Shown: positions 33,616 through 43,700, counted from the stretch's first letter. The stretch is 64,000 nucleotides of DNA from Rothia mucilaginosa ATCC 25296 (GCF_000175615.1 NZ_ACVO01000009.1:1-64000); one strand, 5' to 3'. Program-made: numbers and translations. The notes: a model not told the origin generated them from the letters alone.

Positions 33616-35052
33616 GTGACGACTGCAACCGCTACCTGGGTTAACCGTGAAGCTACCGCAGAGGAGCTGATCCCCCTCATCGGTAAGCTGCACCGCGAGA
33701 ACGGCGTGGTGCTGAGCATTCACGGCCGCAGCCTGGTCAACAAGTCTGTCATTGAGCTGCTGAAGCTGCACGATTTCGTATCCCACATCGACGGTGCGCC
33801 CCTGAACCCCGCGCACTCCCTCGAGCTGGTTCGCGCCCTGGTTGAGCTGAACCTGGGCGCGTGCTCGATTAACATTGCTGCTCTGCACAAGGCACACCAC
33901 GAGGCGGGCTCCCCCGAGCTGTCCATGTGGCTGCCCGAGCAGCTGGGTTCCTCCGTGAACCACCAGGGTGACCAGCCGAAGGAACAGGACGTTGTGCTGT
34001 ACGGCTTTGGTCGTATTGGTCGCCTGCTGGCTCGTATTCTGCTGGAGCGTTCCTCCTCGCCGCTGGGTTCCGGCTTGAACCTGCGCGCTGTTGTGGTCCG
34101 TAAGAACGGCGATCAGGACCTGGTCAAGCGTGCATCCCTGCTGGAGCGCGACTCGGTTCACGGCCCCTTCAAGGGCGTTATTGAGGTGGACGAGGAGAAC
34201 AGCACCATCATCGCTAACGGTGTCCCGGTTCGCTTCATTTACTCCTCTGACCCGACCACTGTCGACTACACCGAGTACGGCATCAAGGACGCTCTGCTGG
34301 TGGACAACACCGGCCGCTGGCGCGATGTTCCGGGCCTTGAGCAGCACCTGAACTGCCCCGGAATTTCTCGTGTTCTGCTGACCGCTCCCGGTAAGGGCGA
34401 CATGAAGAACATCGTGTTCGGCGTGAACGACAACGTCATCACCGATGAGGACAAGATCCTCTCCGCAGCATCCTGCACCACCAACGCAATCACTCCGGCA
34501 CTGAAGGTTCTGGATGACGCATACGGTGTTGAGCGTGGCCACGTTGAGACCGTTCACGCATTCACCAACGATCAGAACCTGATTGACAACTTCCACAAGG
34601 GCGACCGCCGCGGTCGCTCCGCTGTGCTGAACATGGTCATCACCGAGACCGGTGCAGCTAAGGCTGTCTCTAAGGCTCTGCCGCAGCTGGAAGGCAAGCT
34701 GACCGGTAACGCGATCCGCGTTCCCACCCCGGACGTCTCCATGGCAATCCTGAACGTGAAGCTGACCAAGCCCGCAGGTTCCGCTGAGGAACTGAACGAG
34801 CTGTTCCGCCGCGAGTCCATTGACGGCGAGCTGCGCCGCCAGGTGGGCTACTCGGATTCCCCCGAGGCTGTTTCCACCGACTTCGTGGGTTCCCGCACCG
34901 CAGGTGTTGTGGACTCGCTGGCTACCGTGGTGACCGATGACTCCGCAATTGTCTACGTCTGGTACGACAACGAGTTCGGTTACTCCTGCCAGGTGATTCG
35001 CGTTCTGGAGCGCATGGGCGGCTACGACGTCCCCTCCTACCCCGCTAAGTAA
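33616..35052 (+). CDS. gapB: glyceraldehyde-3-phosphate dehydrogenase, long form
   Basis: The 478-residue protein has a normal GAPDH core preceded by an extra 125-residue N-terminal helical part. The Rossmann start YGFGRIGRLLARIL lies near 130-143, and the active-site ASCTTNAI near 288-295 holds the catalytic Cys. YDNEFGYSCQV near the end is typical. It interconverts glyceraldehyde-3-phosphate and 1,3-bisphosphoglycerate. Long GapB/GapX forms are known in corynebacteria and related groups beside the usual short GapA and have been tied to gluconeogenesis. The GTG at 33616 is chosen for AAGG six bases upstream. Codon use is strongly biased, as in highly expressed genes. Confidence 0.88.
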   Translation: MTTATATWVNREATAEELIPLIGKLHRENGVVLSIHGRSLVNKSVIELLKLHDFVSHIDGAPLNPAHSLELVRALVELNLGACSINIAALHKAHHEAGSPELSMWLPEQLGSSVNHQGDQPKEQDVVLYGFGRIGRLLARILLERSSSPLGSGLNLRAVVVRKNGDQDLVKRASLLERDSVHGPFKGVIEVDEENSTIIANGVPVRFIYSSDPTTVDYTEYGIKDALLVDNTGRWRDVPGLEQHLNCPGISRVLLTAPGKGDMKNIVFGVNDNVITDEDKILSAASCTTNAITPALKVLDDAYGVERGHVETVHAFTNDQNLIDNFHKGDRRGRSAVLNMVITETGAAKAVSKALPQLEGKLTGNAIRVPTPDVSMAILNVKLTKPAGSAEELNELFRRESIDGELRRQVGYSDSPEAVSTDFVGSRTAGVVDSLATVVTDDSAIVYVWYDNEFGYSCQVIRVLERMGGYDVPSYPAK

Positions 35053-35082
35053 GCTACCCCAGCTCATCTAGCACACATATAA

Positions 35083-35131
35083 CAAACCCACCGGTACATA
35101 TAGCCATTTGGCTATATTGCCGGTGGGTTTG
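35083..35131. terminator. bidirectional terminator after GAPDH gene
   Basis: Arms CAAACCCACCGG-ACATATAGCC and GGCTATAT-GCCGGTGGGTTTG pair over 21 bases around ATTT, followed by TTTATG. It separates the GAPDH gene from the convergent mdaB-like gene. Confidence 0.85.
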
Positions 35132-35158
35132 TTTATGAGGTTATATGCGCAAATAAGG

Positions 35159-35246
35159 GGTAAATTACGCTTTACGGCGGTACACCACACCCTGATGCGC
35201 CCGCAGCATGAAGCTCAAGGGCACCGGGCGGTTTGCCGCATCCACC
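35159..35246. repeat. 88-bp direct repeat, copy A (gene 3'-end fragment)
   Basis: Matches 35982-36069 with two substitutions. It is a copy of the last 27 codons and stop of the GHL15-type hydrolase gene, not part of any complete gene here. With copy B it brackets the mdaB-like gene. Confidence 0.85.
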
Positions 35247-35283
35247 TCAGACATGCTTATGAAGGCATGCAGGCTTAAAACCC

Positions 35284-35868
35284 TTACGCCTGACCGAAGA
35301 CCTCGTTGAGGTGGGCAGTATAGTCAGCGAGATACTGTTCGACCTGCGGATTTTTAATCACGTCATAGCAAATAAAGGTGGGCAACTGGGTAGTCCCCAT
35401 GAACTCATGGGCCTTATGAAAGTGCATATAGAGGGCATCTACCCCGAGTCCCTCAAAGAAGTCGCCCTCCCGGGTAAAAGCTTCGCGAGGCGCGTTCCAC
35501 GTCAGCGACAGCATATGACGCCGCCCCTGAAGAAGACCGCCCGTGCCGTATCCTTCAGTGGGGCTGACCCTGTGGCGACCATCATTAGCGTACAGGGTAC
35601 CCGCACCGGCGGTAAACACCTCGTCCATATATTTTTTCACGGTCCACGGCTCGTGCATCCACCAACCGGGCATCTGCCAGATGACCGCATCCATCCACTG
35701 GAATTTTTCTACTTCCTGGTGAATATCGTACCCGTCGTCAATCACAGTTTCTCGCACATGATGACCGAGCGCCGATAACGTATCACGGGCTACTTGATGC
35801 AGGGTGTGGTTCAGACGACCCGCCGAGTGGGCGAATGCTTTACCGCCGTCAATCAAAAGAATATTCAC
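35284..35868 (-). CDS. MdaB-like NAD(P)H quinone reductase
   Basis: The 194-residue flavodoxin-fold protein resembles MdaB, the NADPH-quinone reductase: NILLIDGGKAFAHSAGRLNHTL at the N-terminus (key GGKAFAHSAGRLN) binds FAD phosphate, and AVIWQMPGWWMHEPWTVKKYMDEVFTAG (key MPGWWMHEPW near 66-75) forms the flavin site. It would reduce quinones by two electrons as protection against oxidative stress. The start is GTG with GGAG nine bases upstream. The gene is bracketed by an 88-bp direct repeat derived from its neighbour, a sign of insertion or tandem rearrangement. Confidence 0.88.
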   Translation of the reverse strand: MNILLIDGGKAFAHSAGRLNHTLHQVARDTLSALGHHVRETVIDDGYDIHQEVEKFQWMDAVIWQMPGWWMHEPWTVKKYMDEVFTAGAGTLYANDGRHRVSPTEGYGTGGLLQGRRHMLSLTWNAPREAFTREGDFFEGLGVDALYMHFHKAHEFMGTTQLPTFICYDVIKNPQVEQYLADYTAHLNEVFGQA

Positions 35869-35981
35869 TGTAGTTCACTCCTTAAACTCAACACCGCGAG
35901 AACGGTTGGCTATATTCCAGCCGCTTGTTTCATAGTACAGGGCTACTACGCTGTGAATCAGCCCTTAAAATTACCGCTTAC

Positions 35982-36069
35982 GGTAAATTACGCCTTACGG
36001 CGGTACACCACACCCTGATGCGCCCGCAGCGTGAAGCTCAAGGGCACCGGGCGGTTTGCCGCATCCACC
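35982..36069. repeat. 88-bp direct repeat, copy B
   Basis: This copy is the genuine 3' end of the hydrolase gene (stop at 35988) and 6 bases beyond. Copy A at 35159-35246 is 823 bases away in the same orientation. Confidence 0.85.
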
Positions 36070-37184
36070 AGGCCGGAAGGAACCTTCACGGTCACATCCT
36101 TCGAGCCGGTGTTCAGGGCAGCCCAACCGTGCGTGAAGGCACGAGTCTGAGCGGTCTTCTGAGCAATAATGCCGCCGACCGGATCGCCCAGGTCGTAGGA
36201 AAGCTCCGGGGCGTGCGGGATCTCGTCGTAGGCGTCGTGGTGGGTTGCGCTGATGCCGGTGAAGGCGCCTCCACCGAACACCCAGAAGCCCGCCAAGCCG
36301 TAGAGAAAGTTCTCATCCGTACCGGTAATAGCAGCCTTGCGGTCGCTGAGCGGGGTACGCAGAATCGTCACCTTCTTCTGCGAGGCGGCGCTACGGCCAC
36401 CCAGACCCGCAAAAGTAGTACCCAGGTTCACGTCGCCCGCCGAGCCGTTCGCAATCTCACGACCCTGCATCACGGCGTACGGCGAAGACAGGTAGTCGTT
36501 CGGACCCCAGCCAAGCCACACCTCCTCAAAGCCGCCACCGTAGGCGCTGTGACGCTCCCACTTGCCGTAACGCAGACGAGACTCAGCAATATTGGGCACC
36601 AGAATCTTGCCGATTTTATTCAGCTCAATACCGGCGTACGCGACCAGAAAATCCAGGTGCTCACGGATCTTCGTCATGGACTCCACACCCTGGATGGGCA
36701 GGTTCAGGTCGTAGTAGTCGTTCTCGATGTCGTTATCCGCCATGACCCCGTCGAAGGGTGAGTTACGCATTTCGCGCACCACAGCGTCCACCCACTGCCA
36801 ACGGTAGTCGGCGTTCCACACCTGCATCTGGAAGTGCTTGGGGTAGCCCTTCCACTCGATACGGTCGCCGTTGAGGCGGTGGGCGAAGAAATCCTTACCG
36901 GAGTTCGCCATCGACTGCGCCAGCGGGTAAGAGACACCCGAAGAATAGATCGGGCCGGGCTCATAAGAGCGGGTGGAAGACAGGCATTTGTACGCCAGCA
37001 CCACCATTTGAGGTGCACGCTTCTTCAGGTAGCGTGCCGCGTCCAGTTCCCAGGGCTGCAGGATTGCGACAGAGTAGTTCTTGACCGCAAAATCGAGCTG
37101 CTGCTGGGTAATGGGGTTACCGCCGTAGCGGACCCAGGCACCAAATTTGCCGGGTCCGCCCAAGCGGGTGAGTTTATTCGCCAT
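35988..37184 (-). CDS. GHL15-type putative glycoside hydrolase (Pel-like locus)
   Basis: The 398-residue protein looks like a TIM-barrel hydrolase of the hypothetical glycosyl hydrolase 15 type: GAWVRYGGNPIT (about 15-26), AILQPWELDAARYLKK (about 40-55), YKCLSSTRSYEPG (about 65-77) and FDGVMADNDIENDYYD (about 143-158), whose Asp residues are candidate catalysts. No signal peptide is evident. Its ATG overlaps the PelF-like stop by 11 bases, which implies translational coupling. In Pel systems PelA brings a hydrolase/deacetylase; here the hydrolase may be the counterpart without a deacetylase. Substrate and location are unproven. Confidence 0.7.
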   Translation of the reverse strand: MANKLTRLGGPGKFGAWVRYGGNPITQQQLDFAVKNYSVAILQPWELDAARYLKKRAPQMVVLAYKCLSSTRSYEPGPIYSSGVSYPLAQSMANSGKDFFAHRLNGDRIEWKGYPKHFQMQVWNADYRWQWVDAVVREMRNSPFDGVMADNDIENDYYDLNLPIQGVESMTKIREHLDFLVAYAGIELNKIGKILVPNIAESRLRYGKWERHSAYGGGFEEVWLGWGPNDYLSSPYAVMQGREIANGSAGDVNLGTTFAGLGGRSAASQKKVTILRTPLSDRKAAITGTDENFLYGLAGFWVFGGGAFTGISATHHDAYDEIPHAPELSYDLGDPVGGIIAQKTAQTRAFTHGWAALNTGSKDVTVKVPSGLVDAANRPVPLSFTLRAHQGVVYRRKA

Positions 37185-38889
37185 CGTACTCCGGGTCGAA
37201 TTCGGGGGCGCGAGGGGGCAGCTTGCCCAGCTCGCGGTAGATCGTGTTGTAGCGGTCCATGACCAGTCGCAGCTGGAAGAAGCTGACGATACGGTCGTAG
37301 GCGTTCACACAGTAGCGTTCGTAGATGCTGGGCTCCTCCATGAGGGTGCGCAGCGCCGCCGCGAAGCCGTGAATATCGCCGGGGATGGTCAAGATACCGC
37401 AGTTACCGATTTCGTGGCCGTCGGGGGCGACCAGCACATCGTCGATGAGCTGGGACATACCGCCCACGTCGGTGCTGACCAGCGGGATGGACGCAGCCAT
37501 CGCCTCGAGCGCCACAATCGGCTGACCCTCATTGTAGCTGGGCATGAGCAGCAGGTCGAAGCGGTCGAGCATCGCACGCACGTTCACGGTGCCGTGGAAG
37601 GTGATGTACTCGCCCATGTTGAGCTCTTCGATGGTGCGCAGGCACAGTTCGTAGTACTCGGGCAGGTGGTCCTTGGGGCCGAGCACGTCCAGGTGGAAGT
37701 TCACCAGACCCTGATCGCGCAGCACCGCGAGGGAGCGAATCAGGTCGGTCAGGCCCTTAATGGGCACCACGCGGGCAATGAACACGAAGCGCCACACGTG
37801 GCCGCGGCCCTCAGCGAGGATGCGGGCACGCGCCGCCTGGCGGGCGTAGTAGGCTTCCGCCACGGACTCGATGAGCATGCCGTTGGGCAGAATGATTGCG
37901 CGGTCCTTGTCACCCTCGTTCATCTGGTCGATGGGCGCGCCAATACCGCGTGCCTCTTCCAGAGCCTTGGGGTACAGGTAGGTTGCCATGTCGGCGCTGG
38001 GGTAGCAGAAGCGTCCCATTTCGACGAACCAGACGGACCAGGCACGCTCGTCGAGGGTGACCGGGCCCAGGCCGGGGTGCTCACGCTCCTCGTTGAGGAA
38101 GGCGTAGTCGGTGGTGACGGGCTTCGCCATGTTGCGTTCGAGCTTGGTGTTCACGGTGTCGCGAATGTACAGGTTGTGCTCGGTCAGCAGGAAGCTGGTG
38201 CCGTGGTCACGTGCGGCCGCGGCGGCGATGAGTGCCGCGTAGCCGGTGGTGTGGGCGTGGTAGACGCGGGCGTGCGGCATCCGCTCGTGCAGGATTGCAA
38301 AGAGGATGGAGACGAAGTCGCGCACCTTCCAGAAGAGCTCACCGAAGGGCACCTCGGAGAAGAAGCCCAGACCCGCAATCGCCTGCATGAACTCGCGGGT
38401 TCCGAAGAGGCCGAAGAGGTTGTAGCTGCGGGTTGCGGGGTTGATGCCCTCGTCGTAGAGCTTCCAGAGGGGGTTCACGTCGCCGGCGATGAGGGCGCTG
38501 AATCCGTCCATGAGGCGCTGGGTGAGTGCCTGACGCTCCGCAAAGTTCATGCGCAGTGCGGAGGGGTCGCAGGCTTCCGCGAAGGCGTCGCGGTTGACTT
38601 CCAGGCTCAGGTACAGCACCTTGACCCACTTGACGTTCTCGGGCATGCCGTAGAGGTCTTCGTGGGGGGAGTTCTTATCCCAGGCGATGTGAATAATGCC
38701 GTAGGTCAGATCCGGGTTTTCGCAGACGATATCGTGCACCACCGCGGACACACCACCCTTGAGGTAGGGGTAGGTGGATTCCATGATGATGGCGACGTCA
38801 ACGTCCGGGTATTCGGGGTCGCTGTAGTGGGGGCCGGGAGCCGGAAGCTGCAGCGGCGCGTAGTGGTTTCGGTACATCTGTTCAGTCAT
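37174..38889 (-). CDS. PelF-like GT4 glycosyltransferase
   Basis: The 571-residue protein resembles PelF, the cytosolic GT4 enzyme of Pel exopolysaccharide. The N-terminal half has IIMESTYPYLKGGVSAVVHDIV (about 34-55; key TYPYLKGGVS) and long PelF-specific stretches with HAHTTGYAALIAAAAARD and TEHNLYIRDT. The C-terminal half has the GT4 donor site MPSYNEGQPIVALEAMA near residue 448 with the E-x7-E pattern. It should polymerise sugars from UDP-linked donors. Its 3' end overlaps the hydrolase gene and the PelG-like gene lies 33 bases upstream, so all three form one operon. The ribosome-binding site is weak. Confidence 0.82.
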   Translation of the reverse strand: MTEQMYRNHYAPLQLPAPGPHYSDPEYPDVDVAIIMESTYPYLKGGVSAVVHDIVCENPDLTYGIIHIAWDKNSPHEDLYGMPENVKWVKVLYLSLEVNRDAFAEACDPSALRMNFAERQALTQRLMDGFSALIAGDVNPLWKLYDEGINPATRSYNLFGLFGTREFMQAIAGLGFFSEVPFGELFWKVRDFVSILFAILHERMPHARVYHAHTTGYAALIAAAAARDHGTSFLLTEHNLYIRDTVNTKLERNMAKPVTTDYAFLNEEREHPGLGPVTLDERAWSVWFVEMGRFCYPSADMATYLYPKALEEARGIGAPIDQMNEGDKDRAIILPNGMLIESVAEAYYARQAARARILAEGRGHVWRFVFIARVVPIKGLTDLIRSLAVLRDQGLVNFHLDVLGPKDHLPEYYELCLRTIEELNMGEYITFHGTVNVRAMLDRFDLLLMPSYNEGQPIVALEAMAASIPLVSTDVGGMSQLIDDVLVAPDGHEIGNCGILTIPGDIHGFAAALRTLMEEPSIYERYCVNAYDRIVSFFQLRLVMDRYNTIYRELGKLPPRAPEFDPEYDGE

Positions 38890-38922
38890 TGTCGTGTGTA
38901 TCTTTCGCGGACCGTGCGGTTC

Positions 38923-40278
38923 TTACCAGGCGAGGGCTCGACGCCAGAAGAGGGAGTACTCGGGTGCAGCCCACGCCTGACGGTAGACGCGGTAGCATGC
39001 GAAGGCGAGCACTGTCTCGCCCACGATGATGGGCAGGTAGCCGGTCTCGTTGGGCAGAATCATGAAGGAGATGAAGAGCAGCACCAGGTGCGCTGCGGAG
39101 AGCAGCTGCACGGTGACGTACATGGTCATGTACTCGATCTGGTAAACCAGCAGTGCCACTGCAACGAAGAGGAACGCCACGACCAGGCCGGAGAGCGCCA
39201 GCGGGTAGGACTGCGGCAGGAAGATGAACATCAGGATGCCGGTGACGATAGCGCTGGCGATGTAAATCAGCAGGGAGTTGCGGATAGCGTGGTTAGAGGT
39301 GCGCAGAGCCTTCGAAGACTCCGCCTGAACACCCTTGTAGGGCAGGCGGTCGAAGATGGTCCACAGGTGCTGGATGCTTGCGTTGACGCGGTCTGCCTCC
39401 ACCACGAAGAAGTAGTTGTAGGCGATAACGCAGGGGATCAGGCTCAGGTAGATTGCCACGACGTTGATTTCACCGCCGGTGACCAGGAAGAGCATGTACT
39501 TATCAGCCCAGATGATGGAGCCGGTGAAGAAGCCGCGCAGGGCGTCGAGTGCAATGTCCTTGAGCGGGATGCGCGCGAAGTGCAGCAGGTGCACCAGGTC
39601 CTTACCGAGGCTCACAAGCAGGATGAGCGAACCAACCAGCGGCGGCAGGAACCAGATGACGGGGTAGCAGTACAAGGCAAGAGTGTAGCCAAGCCACGCG
39701 ATGAACCAGATGATGCGGTTCTTCGCGAGGTTCGGGATGACCAGCAGCTGCGCGAACGCAATGTTGAGAACGCCCAGGACGAAGAACGCACCGAATGCAG
39801 TCGGGCTCCAGTGAAGAACGAGGGCGACCGGAATTGCGAAGAGCAGCACCAGCGGCATGGTCATGAAGAAGAGATAGAGCCAGTTGCGGGTGAACGCGGT
39901 CAGGTCGGTAATGTCCTGGAACTGCGGCTCGGACATGCGTGCGCGTACGGCTCGTGCTTCGGCACGCTTGAGCTGGTGCTCAAGGGTTTCAGCGTGAATA
40001 CGCAGGCCTTCGCGGGCGTCCGCAATCTTCTTGTGCTCCATCTGGATAGCACGGTAAAGGGGCAGGCAGGCTGCCTGGCTGAGCCAAGGAACGGTAATGG
40101 ACGCCGCCAGAATCACCTGAATCAGGGGTACACCATCAAGGTTGTACCGGTTAATGGTCGGGGTGACCATGGGGAAGACGGTGGTCAGCAGGGCGACCGG
40201 AGAGACGTAAAGCAGAAAGTTAATGAGGAGGCGCCATGCGCTGTTGCTTTTTTCCTCAGTACCGTGGTTGGTAGACAA
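38923..40278 (-). CDS. PelG-like polysaccharide transporter membrane protein
   Basis: The 451-residue protein has about 12 membrane segments and resembles PelG of the MOP flippase superfamily. The block GFFTGSIIWADKYMLFLVTGGEINVVAIYLSLIPCVIAYNYFFVVEAD (about 252-300; key WADKYMLFLV, YLSLIPC, FFVVEAD) parallels the PelG DKW...FL..IP region. It would move the growing glycan across the membrane with PelF. It is the first gene of the locus. The start is doubtful: the only in-frame start here is a TTG at 40278 without a good signal; the next ATG (about residue 37) would cut into the first membrane segment. PelD and PelE counterparts are absent. Confidence 0.68.
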   Translation of the reverse strand: MSTNHGTEEKSNSAWRLLINFLLYVSPVALLTTVFPMVTPTINRYNLDGVPLIQVILAASITVPWLSQAACLPLYRAIQMEHKKIADAREGLRIHAETLEHQLKRAEARAVRARMSEPQFQDITDLTAFTRNWLYLFFMTMPLVLLFAIPVALVLHWSPTAFGAFFVLGVLNIAFAQLLVIPNLAKNRIIWFIAWLGYTLALYCYPVIWFLPPLVGSLILLVSLGKDLVHLLHFARIPLKDIALDALRGFFTGSIIWADKYMLFLVTGGEINVVAIYLSLIPCVIAYNYFFVVEADRVNASIQHLWTIFDRLPYKGVQAESSKALRTSNHAIRNSLLIYIASAIVTGILMFIFLPQSYPLALSGLVVAFLFVAVALLVYQIEYMTMYVTVQLLSAAHLVLLFISFMILPNETGYLPIIVGETVLAFACYRVYRQAWAAPEYSLFWRRALAW

Positions 40279-40754
40279 TCTTGCAGACTTTCAGTCGATA
40301 ATCGTAAAGATTAGGGGCAGTGTGTTTGAACAGCACCGTGTGACGCGCCAGGGGAAAGAGTCGTCGTACCGAGAAGTGCCGGGTCCCCATGGCTTGCGCT
40401 GATGCCGCCGTGAATCAATATACGGCATATATCAACTAAAACCTTTGGTTTCCTTAACCCTCTACTTGATATTTGGAGGGATTTAGGACACACCCATATA
40501 ATGCGCGTCACACAAGAATGCAAAACATCTAGTGAGAGCAATATTCTATGCAATATACGCGGGGTGCAACAACCTTGATTTGGGTGCTCCACGCGAGGTG
40601 CTGACGCGCTGGCACACCGGCACAAGGTTCACCTAACCAAGGATCCCCCGCACTACCTGTGCATGCACCATGTGTCCCTGCGCAAAAGCATCCCGGCCCC
40701 TCCCACCGGGAGGAAACCGGGATGCTCTAAGCGACCCTAACGGGCCTTAGCTAT
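40279..40754. other. intergenic region between Pel-like locus and NAD-GDH gene
   Basis: The middle part (about 40410-40570) is AT rich and should hold the Pel-locus promoter; TTGTTG-18-TAGAAT on the minus strand near 40551-40580 is a weak candidate, which would leave a leader of over 250 bases. The right end has the GDH terminator. A 104-codon open frame on the minus strand has no start signal or similarity. Confidence 0.4.
40687..40726 (-). terminator. rho-independent terminator of NAD-GDH gene
   Basis: Arms AGCATCCCGG and CCGGGATGCT with an inner CCTCCC/GGGAGG pair; on the minus strand TTTTGCGC follows. It lies 28 bases past the GDH stop. Confidence 0.8.
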
Positions 40755-43700
40755 TTAGGATGCACTCGAGAGAGTACGCAGTGCCACGGACACTACAGCC
40801 AGACGCGGGTGACCGGTGACGTCCAGAGCGGCCTCGCCAATCTCCTTCAGGATGCGGTCGATGTTACCCACGCGGGTCGGGTGCTCTTCAATCCAGGTAG
40901 CCAGTGCCTTCTGCGCACCGTCCACGGTGGAGAAGTCACCCTTCGCGCCCTCTGCCACGGACAGTGCCAGACCTGCAGCGGTCTCGTAGAGGCTGCCGCG
41001 CAGTGCCTGACGTGCCAGGATCTCCCAGCGGTCGCTGCGGGGCAGGTCGGAGATGAGGCCGAGCAGCTCGTCCACCTTGAAGCGGTCGTAGGTTGCGAAG
41101 TAGACCGGTGCCAGCGAGGTTGCCTCGAAGTCGTGGTCGCGTGCCGAACGGATGACGTCCAGCAGGGCGTAGCCCTCGAAACCGCGGATCCAGATGACGA
41201 TGAGTTCCTCGGGCAGACCCCATGCCTCGCCTGCGTCGCGCTTTGCACGAACACGCTCGCGGGAGGTGCCGGAGAGGTACTCGGGCAGGTTGTGGCGCAT
41301 CTCGACGACGGAGCCGAAGGTCTCCAGCAGCTCAGAGATGCTGGTGCCAGCAACCACGCCACGCTCGGTGATGAACCAGCGGACAGCACGATCCAGAACG
41401 CGCTGGTTGTCGCGCAGAACGGTGAACCATGCATCCAGCGGGGTCTTCGGGGGCAGTTCGCGGTGCAGCTTAGCTGCGGTGCCCAGCTCGAAGAGCTCGC
41501 GAGCGACGATGAAGGCGCGTGCGACGGAATCGATACCGACGTTGAACTCCTCCATCACGCGGTATGCGAAGGTGATACCGCCGATGTTGACCAGCTCGTT
41601 AGCGACGCGGGTGCAGATGATTTCCTTACGCAGCGGGTGCGAGTCCAGGTGCTGACCGAAACGCTCGACCAGTGCTGCCGGGAAGTAGCTGCGCAGAACG
41701 CCTTCCAGGTAGGGGTCGTCCGCGAAGTCGGTCTGCTCCAGTGCGTGGGTGAGGTAAATCTTCACGTACGCAGCCAGGACGGACAGCTCGGGGCGGGTCA
41801 GGCGGTCGCCAGTGGTCTCCAGACGCTCGTCCAGCTCCTCGTCGGTGGGCAGGAACTCGACGGCGCGGTTCAGGCCGGCGTGCTCTTCCAGGTCGTGCAT
41901 GAGGCGCTTGTACAGGTTGGTGCCCAGGAAGGAGCCGTGGAACTCACCCTGCAGCAGAACGTTCTGCTCAACGTTGGTCTCGAGGACCTTGCCGCCGACC
42001 TCGTCCTGCAGGGACTCGATGAAGGAAGCACGCTCTTCGCTGGACAGCTCGCCGTGTGCCACGAGGCGGTCCACCAGAATCTTGATGTTGACCTCACGGT
42101 CACTGGTTTCCACACCTGCGGAGTTGTCGATTGCGTCGGTGTTGAGGATAACGCCGTTGAGCGCAGCCTCAATACGACCCAGCTGGGTGAAGCCGAGGTT
42201 ACCGCCCTCGCCAACAATCTTGGCGCGCAGGTCCTTGCCGTTGACGCGCAGTGCGTCGTTAGCCTTGTCGCCAACCTGTGCGTTGGTCTCGGTGGATGCC
42301 TTCACGTAGGTACCGATACCGCCGTTGTAGATCAGGTCGACCGGTGCCTTGAGGATTGCGGAAATCAGCTCGGTCGGTGCCAGCTCGGTGACGGACTCAT
42401 CCAGGCCCAGAACCTCGCGCACCTCGGGGGTGATCTCGATGGACTTCAGACCGCGAGAGTACACGCCACCACCGGCGGAAATCAGGTCGCGGTTGTAGTC
42501 CTGCCAGGAGGAACGGGGCAGGTTGTACAGGCGCTGACGCTCGTCGAAGGACACTGCCGCGTTCGGGTTCGGGTCCAGGAAGATGTCGCGGTGGTCGAAT
42601 GCTGCGACCAGGCGGGTTGCCTTGGAGCGGAGCAGACCGTTACCGAAAACGTCACCGGACATGTCGCCGATGCCGACTGCGGTGAACTCTTCGGTCTGAG
42701 CGTCGTGGCCGAGCTCAGCGAAGTGACGCTTGACGGACTCCCATGCACCACGTGCGGTGATGCCCATAGCCTTGTGGTCGTAACCGACGGAGCCGCCGGA
42801 TGCGAAGGCGTCGCCCAGCCAGAAGCCGCGCTCCAGGCTGATTGCGTTTGCGGTGTCGGAGAATGCTGCGGTGCCCTTATCCGCTGCAACCACCAGGTAG
42901 TAGTCGTCAGCGTCGCGTGCTACAACACCCTCGGGGCGGACAACGGTCTCGGAGCCGTCGGTGCCAACCGCAAGGTTGTCGGTGACGTCCAGCAGGGAGC
43001 CGATGAAGACCTTGTAGGACTCGCGGCCCTCGGTGATCCATGCGTCACGATCCACTGCGGGGTCGGGCAGCTGCTTGGGGTAGAAGCCACCCTTCGCGCC
43101 GGTGGGGATAATGACGGCGTTCTTCACCATCTGGGCCTTGACCAGGCCGAGCACCTCGGTGCGGAAGTCGTCACGGCGATCCGACCAGCGCAGGCCACCA
43201 CGTGCGACGCTACCGAAGCGCAGGTGAACACCCTCAACGCGCGGGGAGTAGACGAAAATCTCGAACTTGGGGCGGGGCAGGGGTGCGAAGTCAATCTCCT
43301 GCGGTGCCACCTTGAACGCGAGTGCGGGGCGGTCAGCAAGGTATGCGTTGGTGCGCAGGATAGCGCGGATGACCTTGCCGAGGGAGCGCAGGTAGCGGTC
43401 AGCGTCCAGGGTGGGGATCTGGTTCAGTTCCTCAACCAGGGCTGCTTCGATTTCGTCACGGCGTGCGTTGCGCTGCTCATCGTTGAGACCGTTGTTCGGG
43501 TCGAAGCTGACCTCGAAGAACTCGACCAGGTGCTTGGTGATGGCCGGGTTTGCGAGCAGGGTGTTCGACATGAAGGACGGGGTGTAGCCCAGGCCCAGCT
43601 GAATCAGGTAGTGGTTCAGGGCACGGAACAGACGTACTTCCTGCCAGGTCAGGCCCTCAGCCAGGATCAGGCGGTCCAGGGTATCGGACTCGCGCTCACC

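Noticed and set aside
37147..40314. Very long open frame (over 1000 codons) on the plus strand across the Pel-like locus
   Set aside because: It is antisense to three well-supported genes and reflects codon bias of a high-GC genome. Its translation has no domain and no ribosome-binding site.
40311..40625. 104-codon frame in the gap before the Pel-like locus
   Set aside because: No start signal, no similarity, cysteine-scattered composition; treated as non-coding.
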